Assembly: GCA_013289585.1 (NCBI GenBank)
Contig: JABCZR010000004.1
Coordinates: forward strand, 172,435-236,434
Source: Acidobacteriota bacterium
Lineage (GTDB): Bacteria; Acidobacteriota; Terriglobia; Acidiferrales; UBA7541
Reading direction: 5' to 3'
DNA: 64,000 nucleotides
The notes beneath the pieces were generated by a model, which did not search any database, had not been told where the DNA came from, and saw only the letters and a list, made by a program, of their open reading frames with translations. This document shows, one piece after another, positions 1 through 10,000 of the stretch (positions are counted from its first letter, which is position 1; each line of letters starts with the position of its first letter). The position numbers were made by a program, and so were the translations under genes.

Positions 1-1477
1 TTTCATTCAAAGGAATGTAGTTCCCATCGAGCAGGGCGGGCTCTGTGTGCCGCAGCGAGAGCAGTTGGCGGTAAAAACTCAAAATCGAATCACTGTCTTT
101 TTGTTCGGACGCGACATTGTGAGTCTTGTAGCTCGGTGGAACGGGCAGCCACGGTTTCGCCTTGCTGAAACCGGCGTTGGCGGTATCGTTCCACTGCATT
201 GGTGTGCGTTCGCCATCGCGGCCCTTTTCCAGCGGCCAGCCGAGCTTGCCAATGGGGTCCTGCACGTCAGCTTTGTTTTTCGGGTCGTTGTTTTCCATGC
301 CAATCTCTTCGCCGTAGTACATGACGACAGTGCCGCGCAGCGTCAGATATAACCCCGCCATCATTTTTGCGATGTCGTCGTTGTGTGCGCCGTCGGCATA
401 GCGCGTGTAGGAACGAACGATGTCGTGATTGGTGATGACGTAGACGGGCCAGTGGCCGGAGGCATTCACGGCGGCAATGTGTTTGCGATACTGATCGACG
501 TTTAGCCCCTTGAACTCCGTCATCATCAGGTCCATGGGCAGCTGTAGTTCGTCGTTGTTCGCGCCGTAGTAGTCCTTGAGCTCGATGACGTTGGTCGTCC
601 AAGTTTCGCCGATCAAGACGGCATTATATTGATCGGCGACACTGCGAAGTTTTCGCATGGCGTCGTGAACTTGGGGCAACTTTTTGTTGTATTTCTCCTG
701 CATGTTGGGACGGCCATATTTGTCCGTACCGGGGAGCACGGGGTTGTCCGTGAGGTTGGGATCTTCGAACAGAGTATCAACGGCATCCAGGCGAAATCCG
801 GAAACGCCGCGCTTGTACCAGAAGCGCGTGACGTCCAGCATGGCGTTTTCCACGGCGGGATTGCGCCAGTTCAGGTCTGGCTGCTCGGGATAAAAGTAGT
901 GGTAGTAATATTGATTGGTCTTCGGATCGAACTTCCAGCCGGAGAGTCCAAAAGTGGAAAGCCAGTTGTTGGGCGGCTGACCTGGCCCCTTGCCGTCGCG
1001 CCAGATGTACCAGTCGCGATGCGCGGAGGCGCGGGAAGATTTTGAATCCAGAAACCATTTGTGCTGGTCGGAAGTGTGATTTACAACCAGGTCGAGGATG
1101 ACGCGGATGTTGCGTTTCTTCGCTTCAGTGGACAGATGGTCGAAGTCTTTCAGCGTGCCGTACATCGGATCGATATTTTCGTAGTCAGAAACGTCGTAAC
1201 CGAAATCCACCTGCGGCGAAGGAAAGCAGGGCGTGATCCAGATGGCGTCGACGCCGAGATCCTTTACATAGTCGAGCTTGGAGGTGATGCCGTTGAGGTC
1301 GCCGATGCCGTCGTTGTTGCTGTCGGCGAAGCTGCGAGGATAGATTTCGTAAAAGACGGCGTGCTGCCACCACTGATGACCTTCCGCGTCGACGGGTTTC
1401 TGCTGCGGGTAAGAAGGGGGAGCAGCGAGGAAGAAACAGAAGGCCAGAACAGCAATCGCGAAAAATTTCCTCGACAT
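1..1477 (-). CDS. Secreted GH13 alpha-glucosidase (3' end outside window)
   Basis: The frame is open from an ATG at 1477 to the window edge, so about 492 codons are visible and the C-terminus is missing. An N-terminal signal peptide (MSRKFFAIAVLAFCFFLAA) points to export. Visible GH13 marks are AVFYEIYPRSFADS, the region-I LVVNHTSDQH, the nucleophile region GFRLDAVD, the acid/base region LIGETW, the transition-state Asp in ITNHD, and GERTPMQW typical of oligo-1,6-glucosidase, alpha-glucosidase and trehalose synthase-like enzymes. It should hydrolyse alpha-linked glucosides in the periplasm or outside the cell. A secreted trehalase at 13.7-15.5 kb and a TonB receptor nearby fit a sugar-uptake locus. 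The exact substrate cannot be read from the sequence. Confidence 0.93.
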   Translation of the reverse strand, partial: MSRKFFAIAVLAFCFFLAAPPSYPQQKPVDAEGHQWWQHAVFYEIYPRSFADSNNDGIGDLNGITSKLDYVKDLGVDAIWITPCFPSPQVDFGYDVSDYENIDPMYGTLKDFDHLSTEAKKRNIRVILDLVVNHTSDQHKWFLDSKSSRASAHRDWYIWRDGKGPGQPPNNWLSTFGLSGWKFDPKTNQYYYHYFYPEQPDLNWRNPAVENAMLDVTRFWYKRGVSGFRLDAVDTLFEDPNLTDNPVLPGTDKYGRPNMQEKYNKKLPQVHDAMRKLRSVADQYNAVLIGETWTTNVIELKDYYGANNDELQLPMDLMMTEFKGLNVDQYRKHIAAVNASGHWPVYVITNHDIVRSYTRYADGAHNDDIAKMMAGLYLTLRGTVVMYYGEEIGMENNDPKNKADVQDPIGKLGWPLEKGRDGERTPMQWNDTANAGFSKAKPWLPVPPSYKTHNVASEQKDSDSILSFYRQLLSLRHTEPALLDGNYIPLNE

Positions 1478-1601
1478 TTGGAGCGCCTCCGATCGTCTAT
1501 GAAAGAATCGCATGACTTCCAAGCAGGTTTGAGAAAGATTTGAATCTCAGTCCCGTGCCATCGCCGCGACAGCATACACCCGTCAACGAACAAGCACTGC
1601 G

Positions 1602-3362
1602 CTACGGTTGCTTTGGGGCAGGCTTTAACTCTGTCCCAGCACCTTCCTTCAGCGTGTGGATCGAATCGACGGGCAGGTTTTCAAAGCGTTCAACGAGTCC
1701 GCTGGGCCAACGGATTTGTATGCTGTCGATCTTCGTTGTTGAGCCGAGTCCGAAATGGACGCGCATGTCGCTATTGGAGATGAAACTTGATCCGCTGCGC
1801 ACTTCATCGACAAAAATGCGAGCGCCGGCTTTCACCGTAATACGTGCGCCGATTCCGCTGCGGTTGGATTTCGTGCCGACTGCCCGAAACGCGATCCAAT
1901 GATTGCCGTTGCGCACGTCGTTTACCAGAAGAGCCGGCGGGGCGTTCATGTTGCTCACGACCGCGCTCATGCGGCCATCATTCCACAAATCACCGACCGC
2001 CAAACCGCGCGAAGAGCTTACGGTGGTGATTCCTGGGCCGGCGCTGGCCGAAATGTCTGTAAATTTCCCGTTGCCGTTGTTGTGATAGAGAATCTTTGGC
2101 TCTTTGAAGTTGCTGCCGAGGTGCTGGCTGTCCACTTCGGGGTACACGTGGCCGTTGACCAGCAGGAGATCGGGCCATCCGTCGTTATCCACGTCCACGA
2201 ACATGACGCCCCAGCCCAGGTATTGCGTGTTCAGCCCAAATCCGGCGGGAAAAGTCTTGTCGTCGAAGGTGCCATCACCATTGTTGTGGTAGAGCGTCGA
2301 AGTGTCGTCGGAGAAATTGGTTTTGAAAATGTCGAGCCTGCCATCGCCGTCATAGTCGGCAACGGTCGAGCCCATGCCCGCCTGTTCGCGGCCGTCGTCG
2401 TTAAAGGCCGCCCCGGCCGTGACGGCGACGTCGGTGAACGTTCCATCATGATTGTTGTGGTAGAGAATGCTCGCGGTGCTGTCGCATGCCACATAGATGT
2501 CCGGCCAGCCGTCATCGTCATAATCCAAAGTGGAAACGCTGAAACCATAATGACCGTTAGTCTCGTCAATGTGCGCTTTTGTGGTGACGTCTTCGAAAGT
2601 GCCGTTACCGAGATTGTGATAGAGAATGTTTTTCGCCCAGGGCAATCCGCGCGGACCGCACATCACCGGAACGCCTTTCCAAATACAGGAGGGCATTTCG
2701 CCGGGCGCGGGCGCAGTGGACAAGTCGAAGTCCACGTAGTTGGCGACGACTAAGTCAAGCCTGCCGTCACGATCGTAATCGACAAAAGCGCAGCCCGTAC
2801 CCCAGGTCTTGCCGTTCCCTGCGACCTTGGTTTTTGCACTAACGTCTGTGAAAGTGCCATTGCCGTTGTTGTGGTAGAGAACGTTCTTGCCGTAGTAAGT
2901 GACGTAGAGATCTTCGTAGCCGTCGTTGTCGTAATCGCCGACGCACACACCCTGGCCCCAGCCGGTGTGGGTCAGGCCGGCTTTTTCGGTGACGTCGGTG
3001 AAGGTGCCATCATGATTGTTGTGATAAAGATGGCTGGTTGGAGCTTTGCCCGTCGGCAGGGCCTCGAGGGTAGTTCCGTTCACGACGAAAATGTCGGGCC
3101 AGCCGTCATTGTCGTAATCGAAAATGGCGACGCCCGTGCCGGTGGTTTCGATGATGTATTTCTTTTTGGTTTCGCCGCCAAAAATCACGGTATCCGCAAG
3201 GCCGGCCTTCGCGGCAATGTCGGTAAAGTGAGCGATGGGCTTGGAGTTTTCGGGCGGCGATTGATTTGCGTTTGTGGGAGACAAGAACGCCAATACGAGT
3301 GCGATACAAATCAAAATGCCCTTCGAAAGGATCTGCCGATGATAAATGGAATGGGAAACCAT
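1602..3362 (-). CDS. CRTAC1 family protein (FG-GAP/VCBS repeats + ASPIC/UnbV)
   Basis: 586 aa with a signal peptide (hydrophobic stretch about residues 15-32 ending in NA). Residues about 45-480 hold a run of FG-GAP/VCBS repeats with the pattern DYDNDGWPDIFV and LYHNNGNGTFTD, giving a calcium-binding beta-propeller. The last 110 residues match the ASPIC/UnbV (RTAC) domain (GIGARITVKAG, VHFGLGSTTKIDSIQIRWPSG). Such secreted proteins are greatly expanded in Acidobacteria and are thought to bind surfaces or glycans; no catalytic role is visible. It lies upstream of, and in the same direction as, the alpha-glucosidase (125 bases apart) and is divergent from the TPR gene at 3525. Confidence 0.92.
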   Translation of the reverse strand: MVSHSIYHRQILSKGILICIALVLAFLSPTNANQSPPENSKPIAHFTDIAAKAGLADTVIFGGETKKKYIIETTGTGVAIFDYDNDGWPDIFVVNGTTLEALPTGKAPTSHLYHNNHDGTFTDVTEKAGLTHTGWGQGVCVGDYDNDGYEDLYVTYYGKNVLYHNNGNGTFTDVSAKTKVAGNGKTWGTGCAFVDYDRDGRLDLVVANYVDFDLSTAPAPGEMPSCIWKGVPVMCGPRGLPWAKNILYHNLGNGTFEDVTTKAHIDETNGHYGFSVSTLDYDDDGWPDIYVACDSTASILYHNNHDGTFTDVAVTAGAAFNDDGREQAGMGSTVADYDGDGRLDIFKTNFSDDTSTLYHNNGDGTFDDKTFPAGFGLNTQYLGWGVMFVDVDNDGWPDLLLVNGHVYPEVDSQHLGSNFKEPKILYHNNGNGKFTDISASAGPGITTVSSSRGLAVGDLWNDGRMSAVVSNMNAPPALLVNDVRNGNHWIAFRAVGTKSNRSGIGARITVKAGARIFVDEVRSGSSFISNSDMRVHFGLGSTTKIDSIQIRWPSGLVERFENLPVDSIHTLKEGAGTELKPAPKQP

Positions 3363-3524
3363 GAACTCTTGGGATACTAAGATGCAGGCAACCTGCGGTC
3401 AAGGTGAGTAGATGTGCATCTCTGAAGTGCGGGAAAGGCGGCGATAAACGGTGCTACCATTTCTGCTGGTCAGCCGACGACGAATCGTGAAGTGCATCCA
3501 TTGAACTTCCAACGCGGAAAATCC

Positions 3525-5291
3525 ATGCACCCAATTACTGTCGCACTCCTTTTCTGTATTTTTCTGTTTCCATCTGTTATCCGGGCGCAAAGCGAGGCGG
3601 GTGGAAAAAGTGCGGTGTCACCCGCCGCAGCTGCAACATACGCGCAAGGGATGCAAGCTCTCCAGCAAGGGGACCTGGCTGCTGCGCAAGCAGGGTTTGA
3701 AAAAGCAATCCGTTTGGCGCCGCTGAGTCCGGAAGCACACAATTCGCTAGGTTGGGTGTACCTTGCGCAGCGAAAGACGCAGCCGGCCATTGCGCAGTTC
3801 AATGCGGCGCTGCGCCTGAAGCCGAATTTTGAGCAAGCGCACATGAATCTTGCTACCGCGCTGGTACAAAAGGGAGATGCTCAGAGCGCGGTCAGGGAGG
3901 CTCGGGAAGCGGTCAGGCTGGCGCCTACCGATTCCGAGGCGCACCGTACTTTTGGCCACGCTCTTTCTTTTTCCGGTGACCTCGGCGGTGCGTCGCAGGA
4001 ATTGAGCCGCGCTATTCAATTGGAGCCGGGGCGCGCTGAACTTCATGATGAACTTGGATCGCTGTTCATGCAGCAGTCGCGCCCGGATGAAGCAGCTGTC
4101 GAATTCCTGCAAGCTTTGAAACTGCAGCCGGATCTTGCGTCGGCGCACTTCCACCTGGGGGTGGTGCGCTATCAGGAAAAATCATGGGATGAGGCTATCG
4201 CCGAGTTGCGCATCGCGATTGAGCTCGATCCTGGTAGCGCGCAAGCGCATTACCACCTGGGGCTGACGCTGCGAGATAAAGGTGATCTCGAAGGCGCCAC
4301 TCACGAGTTGCAAACGGCGGTGAAAATTCAGCCGGAATTCGTGGAGGCTCAGACTCAGCTGGGGCTCTCGCTGCAGCGTTCTGGAAAAGTGGTCGAGGCT
4401 GCGGAGGTTTTTCGCCAACTGCTCAAGAGTCATCCGGACGACCCCGATGCGCACAACAATCTGGGCCTTGCGTTAATCCAAGTGGGAGATGCGCTGGGTT
4501 CGATCGCCGAGTTCCAGGTGGCGCTGCGTTTGCGTCCGGGCGACGGCGGATACACGGAAAACCTCGGGATTGCCTACTTGCAGCGGGCGGACTTTGACTC
4601 CGCAGTCGCGCAATTTCAGGCAGCCATCAAGACCGCTCCGGAAGACGCCACGCTTCATTACAACCTTGGGCTGGCGCTCAAACTCAAGGACCAGTTACCC
4701 GAGGCCATGGCCGAGTTTCGGAAGGCTGCGGAGCTGGATCCGAGCCAGCCCGACATTCACTACACGCTGGGAGTCACGTTGTGGCAACACGGTGATTTTC
4801 CGGAGGCGGATGATGAATTGCGCGCCGCAATCCACGCCAAGCCGGACTACGCCGAAGCGTATTACACGCTGGGAAGCGTGCTGAAGCAGCAGGGAAAACT
4901 GCCGGAGGCCGCGGAGGCGCTGCGGGAAGCAATACGGTTGCAACCGGATTTTGCGGGGGCGCACACCAATCTTGGAGCGGTCCTGCGGCAACTTGGGGAC
5001 GCCGACGGAGCGGCGGTCGAGAGCCGCATCGGCCTCGAACTGCTGAAACAAAAGTCGAGCGAGCAGACGGCGCTGTTCGCCACGAACTCCGGACGCCATC
5101 TGATGAATGCAGGCGACCTCGAGGGAGCTATTTCGCAATTTCATTCCGCGATCACAGCCATGCCAGGCTACGCTCCCGCGCATTACCAGCTTGGTCTGGC
5201 GCTCCAGAGAAAAGGCAAGAAGCAGGAAGCAGCCGGGGAATTTCAGAAAGCGTCGGAACTCGATCCACAATTGAAACCACCCTCTCTCTGA
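3525..5291 (+). CDS. Secreted multi-TPR protein
   Basis: 588 aa from the ATG at 3525. An upstream ATG at 3492 would add 11 residues, but the later start puts a clean signal peptide (MHPITVALLFCIFLFPSVIRA) first. The rest is an almost continuous array of about 14-15 tetratricopeptide repeats, seen as repeated A-x-AH-x-LG and A-x-x-x-x-A-x-x-L-x-P patterns every 34 residues. TPRs are protein-interaction scaffolds; no enzyme domain is present. It is divergent from the CRTAC1 gene, so the roughly 160-base gap probably holds both promoters. Confidence 0.88.
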   Translation: MHPITVALLFCIFLFPSVIRAQSEAGGKSAVSPAAAATYAQGMQALQQGDLAAAQAGFEKAIRLAPLSPEAHNSLGWVYLAQRKTQPAIAQFNAALRLKPNFEQAHMNLATALVQKGDAQSAVREAREAVRLAPTDSEAHRTFGHALSFSGDLGGASQELSRAIQLEPGRAELHDELGSLFMQQSRPDEAAVEFLQALKLQPDLASAHFHLGVVRYQEKSWDEAIAELRIAIELDPGSAQAHYHLGLTLRDKGDLEGATHELQTAVKIQPEFVEAQTQLGLSLQRSGKVVEAAEVFRQLLKSHPDDPDAHNNLGLALIQVGDALGSIAEFQVALRLRPGDGGYTENLGIAYLQRADFDSAVAQFQAAIKTAPEDATLHYNLGLALKLKDQLPEAMAEFRKAAELDPSQPDIHYTLGVTLWQHGDFPEADDELRAAIHAKPDYAEAYYTLGSVLKQQGKLPEAAEALREAIRLQPDFAGAHTNLGAVLRQLGDADGAAVESRIGLELLKQKSSEQTALFATNSGRHLMNAGDLEGAISQFHSAITAMPGYAPAHYQLGLALQRKGKKQEAAGEFQKASELDPQLKPPSL

Positions 5292-5311
5292 GGGGCGGCC
5301 GACGCCTAAAA

Positions 5312-6562
5312 CTAAGGTGAGGTTTTTCGCAAGGCTACCAATTCCGTGGCCACCGGCACGCCGCGCGCCACTTTTACTCGAATCACGGCTTCGAACGGCT
5401 TGAGCTCGCCGGATTGTGAAACGGACAAACGCAAGAGCAATCCTTCCACGGAACCAGGCCGGCAAACATATTCAACGGCTGCTTGTGTGCCGATAGTGGT
5501 AGTTCCGGCGAGGATGAGGATGTATTGCCCGGCATTCATGCCTCTCACCAGGCCGAGCACGGCATAGTCCTCAGTAAGCGGCAAGCCGGAAGCCGTGGCG
5601 AAAAATTCCTTTTCCTCGCCGGGCTGCGGGTGGACGTTGACGATTGCTTGATCGCCTTTGCGCGGCCCAGTGTCGAGCCGTCTAAATACAAACTCTTGCG
5701 TTCCCGGAATCTCCAGGAGGCTGAGGTTCTCTGAAGGCGAACCGATGAAAATCAGATTATTGTTCTTGGCATCATCAAGAGAGAAGAGGCTTCCGCGTTT
5801 TACTCGGATGCGTTGATGGAGCTGGTCAAAAACGCGGTCAAGCTCATGGACCGCCAGAACCTCTCCCACGCCGGTGTAATGGTCCAGGATGGGAGCGTCC
5901 GCGTCGCGCTTTGCATCGCGATAGCGCATGCCAGTCTCAGGACGCCCCACAAAAGCGGCGTTGCTGAATACGACCCAGGGCTCCGCCGGTTCAGCGGCAA
6001 ACCCATTCCAGAAGATGCGAAGAGCAGGAGCCGCAGGCTCGCTCACGCTCGCGAGACTTACGGGAGGGGTGTTCCGGGTGGCCACAAGCCAGACAATCAC
6101 AGCAATAGCCGCCGCCAGGAAAATCGAGAGGGAAATAACCTCAGTGCCCCACCTTCTCTCACTCCTTCTCTCCAAGGCCACTTCCCGGTCAACTCCATTT
6201 AGACTTGCCGCCAAGGTCCGGCCCGAAGCGGAGTTGTGATGATGGAAGGAGAGGACGTAAGTCCCCTTGGGCAATTCCACAACGATGGGATCATCACTAC
6301 CATCCGAGTTGTAGTATTCAGCGAGTTTGGTCCTCAGGCGGCCGGCTTGTACCCGAACCATGGAATCCAACTGTGGATCAAAGTCCGCTGAGCGTCCAAA
6401 GACCTCGGTGGCGATCTGAAACTCCTTGATAGGAACTCCCGGGTGATCGATTGCATGTCTGGCTAGGTATCGAAGCAACTTGCATAGGGACTCCGAGCCA
6501 TGCAGGGCGTGGCTGGCGACCAAGCGGTCAACTTGCCCGAGAAATAGCTCGTGTTCGGACAC
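5312..6562 (-). CDS. Membrane-anchored regulator with acidobacterial DNA-binding-like N-terminal domain
   Basis: 416 aa from a GTG at 6562, with AAGGA six bases upstream. Residues about 5-110 match a domain frequent in acidobacterial one-component regulators: LCKLLRYLARHAI, IKEFQIATEVFGRSADFDPQLDSMVRVQAGRLRTKL, then PIVVELPKGTYVLSF. A single membrane helix follows (about 140-160, VISLSIFLAAAIAVIVWLV), then about 250 residues of periplasmic-side sequence that I do not recognise. The layout resembles CadC/ToxR-type regulators: DNA-binding inside, sensor outside. It stands head to head with the TonB-dependent receptor gene and may control it; that link is inference. Confidence 0.7.
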   Translation of the reverse strand: MSEHELFLGQVDRLVASHALHGSESLCKLLRYLARHAIDHPGVPIKEFQIATEVFGRSADFDPQLDSMVRVQAGRLRTKLAEYYNSDGSDDPIVVELPKGTYVLSFHHHNSASGRTLAASLNGVDREVALERRSERRWGTEVISLSIFLAAAIAVIVWLVATRNTPPVSLASVSEPAAPALRIFWNGFAAEPAEPWVVFSNAAFVGRPETGMRYRDAKRDADAPILDHYTGVGEVLAVHELDRVFDQLHQRIRVKRGSLFSLDDAKNNNLIFIGSPSENLSLLEIPGTQEFVFRRLDTGPRKGDQAIVNVHPQPGEEKEFFATASGLPLTEDYAVLGLVRGMNAGQYILILAGTTTIGTQAAVEYVCRPGSVEGLLLRLSVSQSGELKPFEAVIRVKVARGVPVATELVALRKTSP

Positions 6563-7029
6563 AGGGTTCCTTGATACAGTTGTTTAACGGGAGTGTAACA
6601 AGCCGCGTATCTTACTACAAGGCGGCAAGTTATGCGATGTAACGGTATCAGACGCATTGTGACTTCTAAGTCAAACCGAAAAATCGAATAGTGCGCATCA
6701 ACAGAACCGTTTATTGACCTACACTTCTGCCTTGAAGGATGCAGCGGTGTCGGTTGGTACGCAGGCTGAAGGCCTGTACGGACTATAAGTCTGGGTTTGC
6801 GACGCGAGCCGAGCGCGCCGGGTGCAGTTTGGGGGATTTTACTGGTAGAGCCGGGGTCTAGCTATACGACCCTAGAGCACAACTTTTCCGATTTTCCAAG
6901 CAATTTTTATCACGTGTTATGGCCGGAACGAACTTGCGGTTGCTGATATCGGCGCCCGGCTGATTCTGGCCTGTGGTTTTTCACTTGAAGCAGGGTTCAA
7001 ACGAAAAAGGGTCCGCGAGGAGGCTTGGG
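6563..7029. other. Divergent intergenic region between regulator and TonB receptor
   Basis: 467 bases without a credible gene. It must carry the promoters for both divergent genes. A short inverted repeat, GGGTC (6854-6858) with GACCC (6867-6871), lies about 160 bases before the receptor start and could be an operator or a transcript hairpin. I see no convincing sigma-70 pair. The receptor ribosome site GAGGAGG (7017-7023) closes the region. Confidence 0.4.
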
Positions 7030-10000
7030 ATGCTAAGGCGATTTATGTTGGTTGGTTTCGCAGCGCTACTCGGTGCGTTCATCTTAAATGTGCCTGGGGC
7101 TCGAGGGCAAGCTGTGTACGGGAGTATCGTCGGCACAGTCACAGATCCGCAGGGAACCGTCGTCCCCGGGGCGAAGGTGACAATCACAAACCTGGCAAAG
7201 GGAACGGTGCAGGAAGCGACGACAAACGAGAGCGGCAACTATACCGTCAGCCACCTTATCCCCGATGAATATAAAGTTCGAGTCGAAGCTCAAGGCTTCA
7301 AGGCCTACGATGTGCCAAGCCTTACTGTCAGCGCCGACGCGTCCGCCCGCTTGGACGCGCAATTGGAAGTTGGGGCCGTTACCCAGTCCATCGAAGTGAG
7401 CGGCGAAGTTCCGCAACTGCAGACCGAGAAGTCTGATGTCAATACGACGTTTACCTCTCGCACGGTCGAAAGTCTTCCCATTTACAACCGGAATTTCACG
7501 AGCTTGCAGCTCTTATCGCCCGGGAACCAGCGCATGAATGGGTGGAACCATGCGGCCAGCGAAAATCCGCAAGGCTCAGGTCAGATCATGACCCAAGGGC
7601 AACATTTTGCCGGCACGGCGTTCGAATTGGACGGCACGGACAACCAGGATGCGATCCTCGGGATTATCGTCATTAACCCGAATCTCGAGTCGGTTAATGA
7701 AGTCAAAATTACTTCTCAAGACTACGACGCCGAGTTCGGCAAAGCGATCGGCGTGATCATGACGACGCAAACCAAGTCCGGAACGAATCAGTGGCACGGC
7801 GGAGCGTTTGACTTTCAGCGCTCGAACTCGAACTTTGCCCGCAACCCCTTCACGCAATCACCGGGCACATCAGTGGGAGTACCCAGCGGCAATTGGAACC
7901 AATTCGGCGGGCTCCTTGGCGGGCCTATCAAGAAGGACAAACTCTTTGTTTTTATGGACTATCAGGGCACGCGCAGCCACATCGGGGGGTCGGGGGGGGA
8001 CAGGATCCCGACTGCAGCGGAACGGGGCGGCAACCTTAGCGACCTTGGGACTACGATTTTCGACCCATATATGACCACCGATGCTGCACATACAACAGTC
8101 GCCACCGTAGGTGGAGTTCCCGTTTTTCTGACCCCTTCGCAACGTACTCAGGCAAAGTGCCCGAATCCGGCAGATTTCTGTGGAGCTTTCCCTGGCAACG
8201 TCATTCCTACCTCGCGGCTCTCTACCCAATCCCAGGCGCTCCTAGCACTCATTCCCGTCGGTAGGGATGGAACGGGCCTGAATCCGAACTTCTTCGGATC
8301 CGGCAATAACGTCCTGGACTCGGACGGTTTTGACGTTCGGGGGGACTTCGCAGCCACCGCCAAGCTACAGTTTTTCGGCCGATACAGTCTGCAACAGTTT
8401 ACGCGGTCTGGACCTGGACTCTTTGGAACCCTCGCCGGCGGCCCGGCGCTTCCTAGCGATCCGTCGGTAGGAAATTTTGCCGGCACTTCAAACGTGAGAA
8501 ACCAGAGTCTTGCAACGGGCTTCGACTACACTCTTAGTCCCACTTTGTTGACGGACTTTCGCTTCGGGTATTTCCGTTATCACGTTCAGACGGCGCCTGG
8601 AGGAGTAGGGACGACACCGGCAACGGACGCGGGGATTCCTGGCCTCAACATGGGTACATTGTATACATCGGGAATGCCCTATTTCGCCGTCAATTCTCCC
8701 GGCACGCAACTCTTTTCCTTCGGTTATGCGCTCGGCCAGAACTCTGAAATCCAGTGCAACTGCCCGTTGACCGAGAGCGAGCATCAATACCAGTTCGTCA
8801 ACAACTGGACCAAAATCCACGGCAACCATACGATCAAGTTCGGGGCGGACGTTCGTTATGCCCACAACTTGCGTATCCCGAGTGATGCCCATCGCGCTGG
8901 GCAACTGGATTTCAACAACGACACGACTCAGGGTCCGGGCGCGGTGGGAGGTGTAGGTATGGCGGCATTCCTCCTGGGTGACGTTAGTGCCTTTCAACGT
9001 TACGTCAGCAGTTCGACGAACGCGACCGAAACTCAGCCTCGACTGTTCTTTTACGGCCAAGATACCTGGCGCGCGACCAGCAAGCTCACTGTAAACCTTG
9101 GATTGCGCTGGGAAATTTACGTCCCCGAATCCGCAGCCGGAAACGGCTTGGGTGGCTGGGTTGACTTGGGCACAGGTGAGGTACGTATCGCAGGCCAGAA
9201 CGGTGTAAACCTGAAAGGGAACACCAGCACGAGCTTTACACACTTCGCACCCCGTGTCGGTATAGCCTATCAAGCCACGCCGAAGACTGTGATACGCCTT
9301 GGCTACGGCCGCAGTTACGACATTGGTGTATTCGGTTCTATCTTCGGACATTTCATCACGCAGAACCTGCCAGTGTTGGGACAGCAATCTCTGAGCGATA
9401 ACCCCGGATTCATAGCTTTCACGCTACCGACGGGGCCGCCGAGTTTCACACCCGCGCAGGTACTCGCGAACAACTGCAACCCCATTACCGACCCGGCAGG
9501 GGTCCAATCGGATGGGAGCTTTATTCCCACGATGAATCCTTGCGTTGGTCCCAATGGTCGATCATTCCAGCCGGACAACGTGGGGGGAAACGCGCGGCCG
9601 TTTAATAACCGCATCCCAAGCGTGGATGCGTGGAACGCAACCATACAACGGCAAGTCACCTCAACGATCACAGCCACCGCAGCTTATATCGGAAACAAGG
9701 GAACGCACACGTTCATCGGTGACAATCCAGCGTACAATCCCAATAGCCCGACGGTGGTCGGATACATTCCTGGCTGCAACTTCCTGCCCACATCTTTTAC
9801 CCAACCAAATCCAGCCAATTGCGGGGCCAGCGGCTTGCCCCAGGATCTCCGCAAACCCTACTACTTGAAGTACGGCTGGGAGCAGGGCCTCAATTACGCC
9901 GGGAACGATGCGGACAGCAAATATAACGCCCTGCAGACGACGGTGGAGAAGCGCTTCTCGAACGGCCTCTCGATGCAGGCGAGCTATACCTTCCAGCACG

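Noticed and set aside
1899..2753. Long + strand frame (284 codons) antisense to the CRTAC1 gene
   Set aside because: Shadow of the repetitive FG-GAP coding sequence; low-complexity Val/Ile-rich product, no ribosome site.
8488..9387. 299-codon minus frame inside the TonB receptor gene
   Set aside because: Antisense to a clearly coding barrel sequence; product has no domain or start signal.
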